Assembly: GCA_018296165.2 (NCBI GenBank)
Contig: JACKQL020000021.1
Span: 682,001-746,000 of the forward strand
From: Termitomyces sp. T153
Lineage: Eukaryota > Basidiomycota > Agaricomycetes > Agaricales > Lyophyllaceae
Length of the DNA: 64,000 nucleotides
Direction: 5' to 3'
Part shown: in pieces, positions 23,224-34,888 of the stretch
Layout of the letters: each line of letters begins with the position of its first letter
How positions within the stretch are numbered: the stretch's first letter is position 1
Notes under the pieces: model-generated
What the model was told of the DNA's origin: nothing
Databases searched by the model: none
Seen by the model: only the letters and a program-made list of their open reading frames with translations
Position numbers and translations under genes: made by a program

Positions 23224-23700
23224 TCAGAGGGGGGGACTCAGGAGGTCAAGATCAGCATAAGGGAGATGCCCAGCATGACAAGCATGCAGAGCAGCACACT
23301 CACAAACCTTGGCTCTCTGCTCCCTATGGGCTTTTTCCACACAGGTAGTGCAGCAATGGAGGCAATGACTCATCTTCACCTCACCCTTAGTCCAGTCAAT
23401 CTCTGGGTTGTGCTCACATAGCCAGATGAACCTCAAGATCATGTCTTGCTTTCCCAAACTAGTGACAGCAAAAGTGGCTTGCTCTGAGTGGTCTTTGTAG
23501 TGGAGGACCAGGTCCACCATGGAGTGAATAGAGCCAGCTTCATTGAGAGTGCCATCAACATTGTACATGGGGATAGGACTGGAAAGGGGGTGAGTGGTGA
23601 GGTGGTGTCATTGCACATAGTCTGTGTCAAGGAAGAGGCCTGTCACCCCACTCTCAAGCAGAGCAACTACACTTTGGGTCTGCTGGGTGTCTGTCATCTC
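23224..23700 (-). pseudogene. Gypsy A' aspartic protease remnant
   Basis: Contains VALLESGVTGLFLDTDYV, where the usual active-site D-S/T-G reads E-S-G, then MYNVDGTLNEAGSI and VTSLGKQDMILRFIWLCEHNPEIDW, the conserved retropepsin C-terminal G-x-x-D-x-I-L-G-x-x-W-L region. A frame change separates the two halves. The catalytic Asp is lost. Confidence 0.75.
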
Positions 23701-23893
23701 AATTTCTACCTGGAGCTTTAAGGATTTGGTCAAAGGGGTGGAAGCAGATGGTGTTCCCATGTAGGGATCTGGAGGTGTGGGCTAGAAGGTGTGTTTCCAG
23801 CAGAGACTTTAGCTGAAGAGGGGGTTTGAATGTCTAAGGAGGAGCTTATTGCTTCAGGCATAGTATCAACAACAGCAACAGATGTATTTGATT

Positions 23894-24230
23894 CTACAAA
23901 CAGTGAGGCAACGGGGGTGTTGCCCTTTTAAAAATCCTTAGACTCTCCTCTAATACATTGGCCAATACATTGGCCACTTCATCAGACTGGGTGGCTATAG
24001 GTGTGTTTCCAGCAGAGACTTTATCTGGAGAGGAGGTTCTCATTGCATTCCAGGCTGCAAGGAGTTGGATGAGCAGCTCTTCTTGCTCTGACACTGACAG
24101 GTAGTGGACTTCTAGTCTTTGGGGACAGTAGCAAGCAAGGTGACTAGCCTTCCCACAGTGTTGACACAACAGGGGAGTAGAGGACCACTGTCTGGAGGCA
24201 TTGACATTCATTGGGACTCTTTGGGGTAGG
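23894..24230 (-). pseudogene. Gypsy A' gag C-terminus with CCHC knuckle
   Basis: The frame contains CQHCGKASHLACYC, a CX2CX4HX4C zinc knuckle, followed by LEVHYLSVSEQEELLIQLL and the SDEVANVLANVLEE stretch that is the uninterrupted counterpart of the LINE target in element A. Gag packages element RNA. The upstream two thirds of gag do not follow on the other side of the solo LTR, so the gene is truncated. Confidence 0.85.
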
Positions 24231-24414
24231 TGTCAGGTTCTGCTGACTATGGGGGCTCAGCTGCACTGGGCGGGTCCTTACTAGGCAGACACAATGTCCT
24301 GTGCTTATAACCTAGTGCTCTGGAGTTGGTGTGGAGTGGCGGACTTGTGAGGGGAAGCTAAGGGGAGTGGTCTGAGCAAGTCTGGAGTGGTCCAGGTAGG
24401 TCTAAGACTAAGTA

Positions 24415-25728
24415 TATTCAACAGCGGTGATGTGCTCCTATGCTGCCTAGTGCTGTGCAGGAAACCTAAAAAGAGGACCTAACACCAGTCACTAGATAGG
24501 GTAGCTGGCAGTAGGAAGTTAATAATTGAGGGCAAGTCAGTAACCATCCCAGAGAACTAGAGCGAAGTTTACATCATGGGGTGAAGTCGATAGAAGTTGC
24601 TATTGCTAGCAGCAGTTGATAAACTGATTGCTAGCCATAGTCGCTAGTGTCGTTAAGTCGGATTGACTAAAATAGGCACCCACAGTTGGCACCACACTAA
24701 GTCGAGGTCGAAGTCGAGGAGGCTTATCACTAAGCCTGGGTCAAAGGCAATAATAAAAAAAGAGCAAAAGAGGCAAAGTGAAATCTCTTGCTGGTAAGCT
24801 CAAAGATAGCAGTTCTCTGATTGTTTGTCTTTTGTGTCTATGTACAGTCAGTATTTATATGTTTCAAAGTATAGTATGGGAAAGTAAACAAATAGGCACC
24901 ACTAGCGATGGTGTCTGTCACTGTGTTTAGGGTGCATACGAGGCGTCAGTCTGTAACTAAGTGAAAAATCATAGGCAAAGTCTTGGTGGCACCTAATTGT
25001 GAATGAAACCAAAAAGTAACAAGTCCGATGTCAATACCTGAAGCGTAGATGCCATTCAAGTATGTTGGTAAGCTCAGCAAAAGAAAAAGAGGCAAAGTGA
25101 AATCTCTTGCTGGTAAGCTCAAAGATAGCAGTTCTCCAATTGTTTGTCTTTTGTGTCTATGTACAGTCAGTATTTATACGTTTCAAAGTATAGTATGGGA
25201 AAGTAAACAAATAGGCACCACTAGCAACAGCGTCTGTCACTGTGTTTAGGGTGCATATGAGGCATCAGTCTGTAACTAAGTGAAAAATCATAGGCAAAGT
25301 CTTGGCAGCACCTAATTGCAAATGAAACCAAAAAGTAATGAGTCCGATGTCAATACCTGAAGCGTAGATGCCATTCAAGTATGTTGGTAAGCTCGGCAAA
25401 AGAAATGATAGTAAAAAGGTACATGTCTGATAATTTGTCCATATATAGTAAGAGAATACTGTTTCGTCACTAGAGTTGCTAGGGTCAGTAATAATCATTG
25501 CTAGGGAGGGTCTAGGCCTTAATGATTTAGGCTCAAGTTCCTGACTCCACATGATGTTTCTCGTGATTGGTAAGTCTCATGGTTGCTGAAGTCTTGTGCT
25601 TTGGTTCAATTCTTGGGCTAAGTCTTGTGTGCTGAGTGTTGTGACTTGTGTTGGATTCAAGGTAGTCAGCTGCCACTAAGTCCAAAATGCCAAAAAAAAT
25701 GGTGCTCAGCGATAACTGGGGCTCATCA
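24415..25728. mobile_element. Unclassified insertion inside solo LTR copy 2
   Basis: Comparison with LTR copies 3 and 4 shows extra DNA between GTCTAAGACTAAGTATA and GGCTTAGGCAGG. It has no coding frame I recognise, keeps more CpG than its host, and contains a 319-bp tandem duplication. Possible TGATG..CATCA ends are visible near 24428 and 25725 but without a clear target duplication. It may be a non-autonomous or solo-LTR insertion of another family. Confidence 0.55.
24766..25403. repeat. Two tandem copies of a 319-bp unit
   Basis: Units at 24766-25084 and 25085-25403 are nearly identical, for example GAAATCTCTTGCTGG at 24780 and again at 25099. Most differences lie where one copy has CG and the other TG or CA. 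Confidence 0.9.
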
Positions 25729-26585
25729 GCAGGCTTAGGCAGGCATCAGGAACAAGTTTGTAAGTGTGCAAATAGATTGTGGGGCAAATGGAGGCTTTGG
25801 AAGTGATGGGGGCAGAGCCAGAGTTTGACAGGGGACCAATCAAGACTTGATGGCTCTGGGGCCAAGCAAAGACTGAGGTCCAGAGTTGTCATAAGAATGT
25901 TTGAGTTTGTAGTGTGTGTGCAGGGTTTGTTGGAAGTGAAAAGAACTTAGAGAAATAAAGGGGATAGAGACAATTGAGATGAGACAGAGATGAGATGAGA
26001 TGAGACTGAGAAAATGATGGATTCAAGACTAAGAATAGAAATAGAAACAGAAAGAAACACAAAACACAAGTAACCAGTTAATGTAATATCAAGACTAGAG
26101 TATGAGGAACTACTCTACAACTTATATACTGACTACTGGATAGCTCTGGAGGACAGTGGGTATGGCAGCAGGGCTCGATGGAGCTGCACAGAGTCGATGG
26201 GTGTTGGGTATGATCAAGGGGGTGGGCTGTGGCAACATTCTGATGGGATCAGCTGGGAATGCGGGCTGCTCCAGAGTTGTTGTGATGCTCCAGAGCAGGT
26301 TGGATGAGCCAGGGTGGTGAGCCGGAGATGCATGATGGGGTCAGGAACAGTGGAGGAGGGTTTCAGGAGCTCAGGAGAGTCAAGGGAAGTGTTGACGGCT
26401 GTGGAGAAGGTCATTGGAGTTAGCCAGGGGGCTGTTGGGGTTTGCCAGAGAAGCATCAGAGTTACCTGGGATAGCTATGGAGGGTGTTCAATGGTTGGGG
26501 GCTTTGGTGAGGCATTGGGGGAGGGGCTCTGGGGAGGCAAGCAGGCTGGGAACAATGTCAGGGGTCCAAGAAGTGGGACATGACA

Positions 26586-28810
26586 ACTATTCCCACAGTA
26601 GACTATCTGGCACCTTTGACACATAGTCAAAAGAGAGTATACATCTGTTAAAGTCATCTGCTACAATTTCTTTTTTAAGAAACTTCTTGAAGTGCCAAGT
26701 CAGATGTTAATACCCTAAAAGGAAGGTTTTGGCCAGCAGCTCAATCCTATGAAATTGTCCCATTCTATAGGCACAGCCACCTGATACATGTACATGCATA
26801 TGGTGTATACATTTAGGTCACACAAGCCAAAATCCAAGGCAGATTCTGGGTTGAACCAATGCAATAGATGAATAGATCTGTGCAAACCTTCAGCTGCTGA
26901 GTAATAAGGCCTAAATCATTGTTGGAAATTTGAATCGAAAGCATCATGTACATAGTGTTGACAACTGTAGGTGACATTAACAATTTTTCTCTTCACACAA
27001 CCACTGTTAGACTTCCTTCAGACCATAGTGCAATGGCATCAACAAATGCTACAAGGAGTTGAATACCATATTTAGTCAGTATGAGGCAAAATAAGAGTCA
27101 CTCATCAAGGCCTTAGGGAGGACAACATCTGAACTTAAGAAAATATTGCATACCTGGAAGCACTGATGGATGTTGAAGACAAAATTGACAAGACACATGA
27201 AATGAATGAATGAAGGGACATGGTTGAAAGCAGAGAAAATGGGGCACCAGAGCTTAAAGCACATGTTGCTGCTGGGAACTTGTCAGAACATGTATTGGTG
27301 GCCCCAAGTGCAGATGAGAATGAAAACTATGAAGAGAAGCAAATGCACAGTGAGATTGCAGAAAAATCAAAACCAATCAGAACATAAATTGTCACATCAT
27401 TACAATTTTGTCTCTTGTCAATAATCAAAGCTAAGGTTGTTGTCAATAAGTCAATAAAGTATTCTAGCATCTTATGGAAATTGACAAACTTGATGCAAAA
27501 ACACTTCTCATGGGATTGACTACACTAACCTGGATGGGCCCAAGGACATCAAATCCTCTACTTCAGTTTGATTAGAAGATGATGTACTATCAAGCCCCAA
27601 AGCAGGGTCAACTGGCAAAGGTCTATGACTATAGAATGGCAAATGGTATACACAACCTGTTTCTAGAGCCAGAAAATCCTTGGCAAACATCACACAAGAT
27701 GCCCTGATGGACAAACTCCAAACCAAATGGGGTTACATGGCTATGTAGTAGAAAAATCTTTGATAATCTGAGAATGAGCAAGCAGAACAGAGGAAGAGGA
27801 TAACTTAGAAAATGTATCAGAGGAGGTAGAGAATAAATTGTGAGTGCTTGATTGGTCTAAGCAAAACTCATGCACCAAAGCAGTATGTGCCAACATACTC
27901 CTTTAAGCCACTGATACATTGGTACTGACAGGTTCTGAAGGCATGAGTGAGAAAGCAAGTAAAGTCAGAGTACACCAATCCAAAATATGGCAGCACATTC
28001 ATCTTGAAAGCAATGCCAGATTATGAAGATGACTCTGAGTGGTGACCTAATGAATTATCTTGTTATATCAGAAGAGTGCCTGACTATCATAATAATACCA
28101 TAAGATTTTGCATACATATCAAGATGCTATGAGATGCTACTAATATGAAGGGATAGGTCATTAAGCTGTATAAAGAGATTGACAAGATATCAGATCCCTT
28201 ACTAGACAAAGAGAAGGTGAAGACAGTGTGTAAAGATGGCCCAATAATCAAGAATTATGAGCCTGCAAAGGCCTGACTTCTGGCAGACTGGATTTGAGCT
28301 TGGCAGGTCAAAGGAGAGCTTTTGGAGGCCTATACATACTGGTTGAAAAGCAAGTGAGTTGCAAAGAGTGGCATTCTATGGGGCAGCCTTGAGGATCCTC
28401 AAGGATTCACAGCCAAGTATAAAACAAGAGAGCAACAAGACCAAGCAAAAGAAGGTGTATCAAGAGGGAAAGAAGAAGAAGGATGTCATGAATACAGGTG
28501 CAAACTTGCAGGAACTCCTTGTTGGCAAGAGCCTTGATGATATTTTGGATGTTTGAATTTGCTTAAAGGCTGGTTTCTATACAGAACAGTATGTATTCAC
28601 AATCACAAATTATCTTCATCATTGTTCAGCTGATCCCATTCATCCATCATCTCATTGCCAGACTGCACAATACAAGAAGAGAGTGTCAAAGATCACATAG
28701 AGAAGTTACTCACTTAGTCAAAGGATTGCACTATCCATAATAGTTTCTCTGGTTGCAAATGACAATCAACATGTGTGATTGCAACAGAAATTTAAGCAAG
28801 CAAGGCTAGC
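26586..28810. other. Unassigned decayed region
   Basis: No element or gene was identified with confidence. A plus-strand stretch at about 28150-28560, read with frame shifts, gives KLYKEIDKISDPLLDKEKV, IIKNYEPAKA and WGSLEDPQGFTAKYKTREQ, which look like once-coding sequence of unknown function. Stops are dense and CpG is rare. Confidence 0.4.
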
Positions 28811-28813
28811 AAC

Positions 28814-29125
28814 ATGCTATTTTCTAATTGTGTGACCTTGGAGCCATACAACCTTGAAGCCCCAGATGGCCAGGAATGGTTTGTTGATGACCTCATAGGT
28901 CATTGCTGTAGAGGTGCAAATCTCAAGTTTGAGGTTTGGTGGAGTCTGGAAGACACCACATGGAAGTCCCTAGCTCCTTTCAAGGACCTAGAGTCCCTTG
29001 ACTACTACCTAGAGGTGCAGGGTATACAGTGCCCTGCACAGCTAGCTACTCCAGAAGTTGATAGGCCACCAACCCAACAGCCATTAGTGATTATGTCAGC
29101 CAATTTTTTGGCTGGCCAGATGTAG
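28814..29125 (+). pseudogene. Chromodomain-like fragment
   Basis: A 103-residue frame contains EWFVDDLIGHCCRGANLKFE followed by VWWSLEDTTWKSLAPFKDLE and SLDYYLEVQGI. The pattern of a hydrophobic start, a K/R-x-x-x-Y/F-x-V-x-W strand, a T-W-E/K-P/S-L turn and a final helix is that of chromodomains. Whether it came from a retroelement integrase tail or from another mobile protein cannot be told. It lies just upstream of the Helitron. Confidence 0.5.
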
Positions 29126-29439
29126 AACCATACTTTGTTCTCTACTACAAGTTGGTGTGCAGACACCAACACAAGGAGAGACACTCCTTGCCCAATGGGC
29201 AAGAAAAAGAAATGGCCTGGAGAAGTGGACAATCATGCACTTACATAAACATTCAGCTCTGAACAGAGCTTTAAGAGAGGGAGGAGTACCAGGAAGTAAG
29301 AGAAATCCCAAAGGATGTGATGCTCATGAGTGTGGTGCCAGAGGACATGGCTCCCCCAAGTTACACTGTAGCAAGGGCCAGCATGGGGACAGCAAGTGCC
29401 TCCACAATGCAATGGCATGGAGAGAGGGGTGATTGACAG

Positions 29440-32120
29440 ATGCAACAATTATTCCAGGACTCTATGGCTATCTGCAGGAATTCTGTGAAACTGATCTCTT
29501 CTTGACTATGACTGTCAATCCAAAGTGGTCATAAATTGAAAGAGCTTGCTTAAAGAAACCTGCAGTCAATGGGAAGAAGCAAACAGTTGCTGATCAACCT
29601 GATGTTGCCAGAATATTTGAGCTCAAGAAAAATGCTGTGGTGAAGGATATTGAGGAAGGTCTCTTTGGCAGCTGTGTGTGTGGCTTATGTTCAAACCATT
29701 GAATTCCAAAAGAGAGCCCTTCCACATATGCACATCTTGATCCTTTTCCATTGTCATTACAGGATTAAGGATGCACCTAATGTAAATTCCATTGTCTCTG
29801 CCCAAATTCCAGATCCAATTGCTCAGCCTCAATTGTATCAGGTATTGGCTTTGTTTAGATCCTGGATACAATTCCTTATCTTTGTTATCAGGTTGTTACT
29901 ACCAACATGGTCCATGGTCCATGTAGAGCTGCCAAACCCAATGCTCAGTGCATGGTAGATGGCAAATGTTCCAAGAAATACCCAAAGATATTTCAAGAGC
30001 TTACCCAGTGTGAGGATAATGGCTATCCTCAATATGCCAGACCTGACAATGGGCACTTCTTTGAAAAGAATTGTCATTGTTATGACAATTCTGATGTTGT
30101 CCCATACAATCCTTATTTCTCAGCCAGGTACCAATGCCACATCCATGTGGAGGTCTGTGCTTCAGTGGAAGCTATCAAGTACATTCACAAGTACATTTAT
30201 GAAGGTCATGATAGAACAACTTTGGAGATTGCTGGAGAGCAGAGAGATGAAATCAAGGAACACTTAGATTCCAGATACATCTCTGCACCTGAATCTTGCT
30301 AGCACATCTTTGAATTTAACATGCATGGAGAATATCCCTCTGTGTATCAATTACCACTGAATTTGGAGGACCAACATGAGGTCTACTTTCATTATAATGA
30401 GCCTTTGGAGATGATAGCTGCAAGGCCTAATGCAAACAAGACTGCACTCTACTTGGTTTGAAGCCAATGCCAGATTCCCTAACAACAACACCACCTATCA
30501 GAGCTTTTCAACCAAGTTTGTCTATGAAGCTTTTCTCAAAGGACTTGGTAGGAGAGGCAAAGAACAACAGCTATTGGGAGAATGTACTTTGCTTCACCCC
30601 AACAGGGAGAAAGGTTTTACCTCAGGATGCTCCTGACAGTTGTGACAAATGCAACATCATGGGCTGATCTCAGAACAGTCAATGGCCACACCTATCCTAC
30701 TTACAAGGAGGCATGCAAGGTCCTTGGTCTTCTAAAAGATGATGCAGAATGGAGGCAATGACTTGCTGAAGCTGCTCCAATTCCACTGTGCTCCTATCAC
30801 TCCAGAGTCTCTATGGGACAAATTCAAGCACTCCATTTGTGATGATCTTCAACACAAATTGGAGAATATCCAGCAGTACAGGGACAGAGTCTTTACTGAT
30901 GAAGATGTCTATGACTATGGCCTTCATCTGATCAATGACAACTTGAAGAATTTTGGCAAAACTCATCAAGACTTTCCCAACATGCCAGAACCCCAACAAG
31001 TTTGGAATGTGATTTCAGGTAAGTTTGCCATTGTATAAAGATTTGATATTGATACCGATAAAAGAATGATTTCAGGGAATAGACTGTTGCAAGCAGAAAC
31101 TGAACATGATGTTCTGGAGTTGAAAAGAAGAGCAGATGAAAACAAGGTCAGGTTGAATAGTGAACAACTGGGGGCCTTTGATGAAGTTATGGATTCTGTG
31201 GGCAACAACTTGGGATGATATTCATTGACAGTGCAGGTGAATGTGGCAAAACATTTGTCTGCAACACTTTGGCTTCTGCTGTTTAATCCAATGGAGATGT
31301 GGTATTATGTGTAGCATCATCTGGGATTGCTGCCTTATTGCTGAAGGATGGTAGGACTGCACATTCATGGTTCAAAATCCCCATTCCTGCTCTGGATACA
31401 TCCATTGCCAATACCAAGAGAGGAACTCAGTTGTCTCAACTCTTACTCCAGACCAAAGTTGTCATCTGGGATGATGTCCCAATGCAACACAAAAATGTCA
31501 TTGACTCTGTGGATTGCAGGCTCAGAGACATCTTGGAAAAGGATGTTCCTTTTGGTGGAGTTACTGCAGTATTTGAAGGAGATTTCTGGCAAACTCTCCC
31601 AGTTATCCAACAAGGACTTAGGCAGCAGATGATTGCTGCTTCACTCAGAATAGGAAGACTTTGAGATCAGATTCAAGTCAACTACTTGGTTCAAAACATG
31701 AGATTGGATCAGACCCCTGATAACATTGCTCATGCAGCTTAGTTATTGGATGTTGGTGCTGGAAAAAATCTTGGGCCTAGAGAAACAGGACAACTTCCAG
31801 AAACCATGATCTGTGATGACAATTCTGTCACTGGATTGATCTCTTCCACTTATCCTCATATTGATTACCATCAAGATGCTCAATTGTTACCTGGACCATA
31901 CCATTCTTTCTGGCAAGAACTCTAATGTAAAGGATATCAACTCAGAACTTCTGCAGAAATGTCCAGGAGAAGAGAAAATCTTGCAGAGTGCAGGCTCTAT
32001 TATATCTGATGGTGGGAATCCTATGGCCTTGGATTGTATCCAATGGAATACCTCAGCTCTTTCAGAGCCAATAGTTTGCCTTCGGCTAAAGTGGTGCAGA
32101 ATGCACACACATCTGCAACC
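29440..32120 (+). pseudogene. Helitron Rep-helicase, 5' and middle part
   Basis: Plus-strand pieces give the Helitron order. Rep: TVNPKWS, EFQKRALPHMHILI (HMH is the HUH metal-binding motif), MVHGPCRAAKPNAQCMVDGK then CSKKYPKIFQ, PYNPYFSARYQCHIHVEVCA, KYIHKYIYEGHD (two catalytic-region Tyr). Middle: FEANARFPNNNTTYQSF. Helicase of the Pif1 type: SAGECGKTFVCNTL (decayed Walker A, canonical GxGGTGKT), VLCVASSGIAALLL, KVVIWDDVPM (Walker B). The protein would nick and unwind DNA for rolling-circle transposition. Frameshifts and stops are frequent. The last third resumes at 43419 after an 11-kb nested insertion. Confidence 0.9.
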
Positions 32121-32567
32121 ATAGTTGGCCACTAGTACCAATAACAAATGTATTCTGTCAGGAGTCCAAATTAACTTGTCTTTCAGCTGGAAGGACTTAT
32201 AGTCCTTTGGACAGCTCTGAATCTCAGTAAAGAGCTTGTCTTTGTCATACAAGGACTGGGTCCAATGGAGGGATCTCTGTCAGATCAATCATGCAGTTGT
32301 GGCAACTGGGCCATCCCAAGAATGGCCTCAACAAGGGTCATATCTCTCATGCCATGAGGACTCTCAGACCCCTGTTGTACCTGAGCTGTTCCTTCTATGC
32401 TGTCATTAATGTTGGCAAGTTCTTGTGCTTCCACATTACAAGTTCATGACAATCCTGCACTTGCCAGCTTCTGTGGCTTGGTCTGTCATGGAGGGTGTAG
32501 ATGTGATCCAGTTGAGCCTGCATTTTCTGCAGGCACACTGAGGACACATCATCCCCTCTGAGTCAAT

Positions 32568-32903
32568 TCATGCATCTGCCCATATGTAGTCATAGACATA
32601 GTGCACATCTTGAGGAGAATCACTCTCAAAGTAGTAGGATAAACAGTCTGCTACTTTCTTGAGCCCTCCTTTGACACAAGTGATGTCAGAGTTAAATCCC
32701 AACATATAATCCATCCACCTCTGTTGACAGGGTGATAAAATTCTATTGAGTTTTGAAAAATTAAGAGCTTTGTTATCTGTAATGACATGGATCTTGTATC
32801 CTAGAAGCTTGTCCTCCCATTTGAGGAGGGCTTCTAATATTGCCAATGTCTCTGGTTTATACACAGTATAATTTTGCTGTGCATTAGTGAACTTTTTGGA
32901 CAT
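32568..32903 (-). pseudogene. Gypsy C RNase H remnant
   Basis: The frame reads SKKFTNAQQNYTVYKPETLA, ILEALLKWEDKLLGYKIHVI and TDNKALNFSKLNRILSPCQQ, then RWMDYMLGFNSDITCVKG: a clear Gypsy RNase H with the catalytic Glu and the TD(N/H)KAL motif. Downstream to about 32130 a poorly preserved linker leads to QLKDKLIWTPDRIHL, where the element ends. Confidence 0.85.
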
Positions 32904-32909
32904 GAACCT

Positions 32910-34288
32910 GGCTGGCTAACATTTCTGCCAGCTGTGTCCTTGCCCATACATAGCTCTGACACCTGTCTTTGAGGTGTTGCATATCAGCCATATAGGATCC
33001 TCATGTCAAGGATCAATAGGCCAAATGATTGGAGTTTCAGCACAGATCTGTTTGATCATGTTGAAACACTGCTGGTGAGAATGGCAACCCATTTTGCATC
33101 ATGGCCATCAGTGGCCCTGTATATGCAGATATATCAGGCAAAAAGTTCCTGATGTAATTTACTAATCCAACAAATCATTGGATATCATTGTAGATTCTAC
33201 AAGTATGCCACTTCTGGATCTAATTCAACTTGTCCATGTCAGGGTGTATACCCTGTGAATTAATAACATGGCAAGGCACTCTATGTGCTTGGCATACAGC
33301 TCACACTACTTCCACTTGAGGTAGAGCTTTTTTTATGTAGTCTTTCAAAGACAACTCTGGAGTGCTGTTCATACTCCTCAATAGAATCTGAAAAGACAAA
33401 TATATTGTCTAAATATACATGCATCCATTTCCCAATGACATCTCTAGAGATGGACATCATCAGATGTTGAACTGTTGCTGGCACATTACAGTCACTAATC
33501 TGCATAATATTGCTGCAATATGTACCAGTGATGGTCATAAACAAAGTCTTAGGTATGTCCAATGTATGTATCCTCACTTGCTTGTATGCATCTGCAAGGT
33601 CAATTTTTGACCTTACTGGTGCATGCACAACCTCTTCCCTGATGACTTCCTGATCAGGTAAGGGTATTACATCTTTAACTGTATTCTCATTGCACTGGCA
33701 TGCATCTAATGCTATTTGCAATGATTCATTCTTCTTGGGAACACAAAGCAAAAGTGCAGCCAATCAGGCTGCACATGGTTTCCACCACTTAGCTTGTACA
33801 TAATGGTCAATTTTGTCCTGCAGTTGCTGTTGAAGTGACTTTTGGCCCCTCAGCATAACATACAAATACTGTTTGGTCTCATCTATGAGATCTATCTCAT
33901 GGTTGACCTCATGCCATGGAGGAAGTTCCTCCTTTGTACTATTGATGATGTCCTGAAACTTGTCATACCACTGCTGCAAAAGGTGAGGAATATTGCCTGC
34001 AGTCGGCTTGGAAGGCTGTACCTTCACTTTGTCTGCTTTAGACCAAGGACAATGTTCATCCTTGGCTAACTTTGACTATGGCACCATCCTTGCATACTTA
34101 TTATGCAAGGCCATCAGATGATTTTCTGATTTATCTGGAATATTCAGCCAGGCAGGAAGATATTCTGTCCTACCTTTTGCTTCAGTCCACAAGTGGTCAA
34201 ACCTACTAGGCTTAGATATTTCATTCTTCATAGCCATTGTGTATGCTTCCACAGCAGAGGTTGACTGTATTACCCCTTCTTGCTGCAT
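32910..34288 (-). pseudogene. Gypsy C reverse transcriptase remnant
   Basis: Segments include LPPWHEVNHEIDLIDETK, CAALLLCVPKKNESLQIALD, RSKIDLADAYKQVRI, then YLDNIFVFSDSIEEYEQHS where the second catalytic Asp of YLDD is Asn. The upstream piece with PAWLNIPDKSENHLMAL is the typical pre-RT region. Frameshifts occur between blocks. The enzyme is inactive. Confidence 0.8.
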
Positions 34289-34888
34289 CAGGTCTGCTAT
34301 AACCTTATTCCACTCTCATGGCATTCATGGGTCATATGCCCATTCAAGGGTCAGCTTTGTGATTGGTCTGTCCCATATCCTTTGTTCTCTTGGTGGCAAA
34401 GGATCACTTCAATCCTTCCAATGTACTTCCCCCCCTCCTGAAGAGTACTCTTCTAATACTCTCCCTCTGGGACCAGTAGAGACAGATAGTCATTGGGCAG
34501 ACTCTTTGTCACCTAAACCTCATTGTCATCCAATACCTCTACCATAGTGGACTGCTTGGGTCTACCAGGAAGTCAGGGCCATTTGTTACACTACTTTTCC
34601 ACAGTGTGGAAGTATCATGCTTGCCCATTCGCATCTTCCAGCTCCAACTTGTAAGCTGGAGTCATTACCCCATCAATAACTATCTGGTCATTCTGAGAAT
34701 CCAAATACATTTGTAGGCAAAATGCCCAACTTTCCTACCCTTCTAACAGTCTGCAGATTGTCCAGCCTCCTTGCCTGGCTGCCTTGAAGCAATGGCCCAC
34801 AGCACTGCTCTCACAAGTTGAGGAGGGCATGGGCCCATACTGACTCACAGGGGCATAGGCCTCAAGGCCATGCATGCAGCAGGCCTTC

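Larger units (their letters stand above)
20444..24230 (-). mobile_element. Gypsy A' (chromovirus-type), internal region without LTRs
   Basis: On the minus strand: gag end with CCHC knuckle (24230-23894), protease (about 23700-23224), reverse transcriptase (23100-22100), RNase H (about 22090-21690), integrase (about 21510-20700) and a C-terminal region ending [21 protein letters not shown] at 20444. Both LTRs are missing. The 3' side is cut at the inverted-repeat junction and the 5' side by a solo LTR at 24231. CpG is nearly absent. It belongs to the same family as elements A, B and D. Confidence 0.85.
24231..26585 (-). mobile_element. Solo LTR family, copy 2, enlarged by an insertion, no TSD
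   Basis: In reverse orientation this matches copy 1: TGTCATGTCCC at 26585, a TATATAAG box near 26130, and the end AGAACCTGACA at 24231. Net LTR length is about 1.05 kb; a foreign segment of about 1.3 kb (about 24415-25728) splits it. The flanks are GTAGG on the left and ACTAT on the right, so there is no target duplication, and the gag sequence broken at 24230 does not continue beyond 26585. This LTR therefore marks a rearrangement point. CpG is reduced in the LTR part. Confidence 0.85.
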
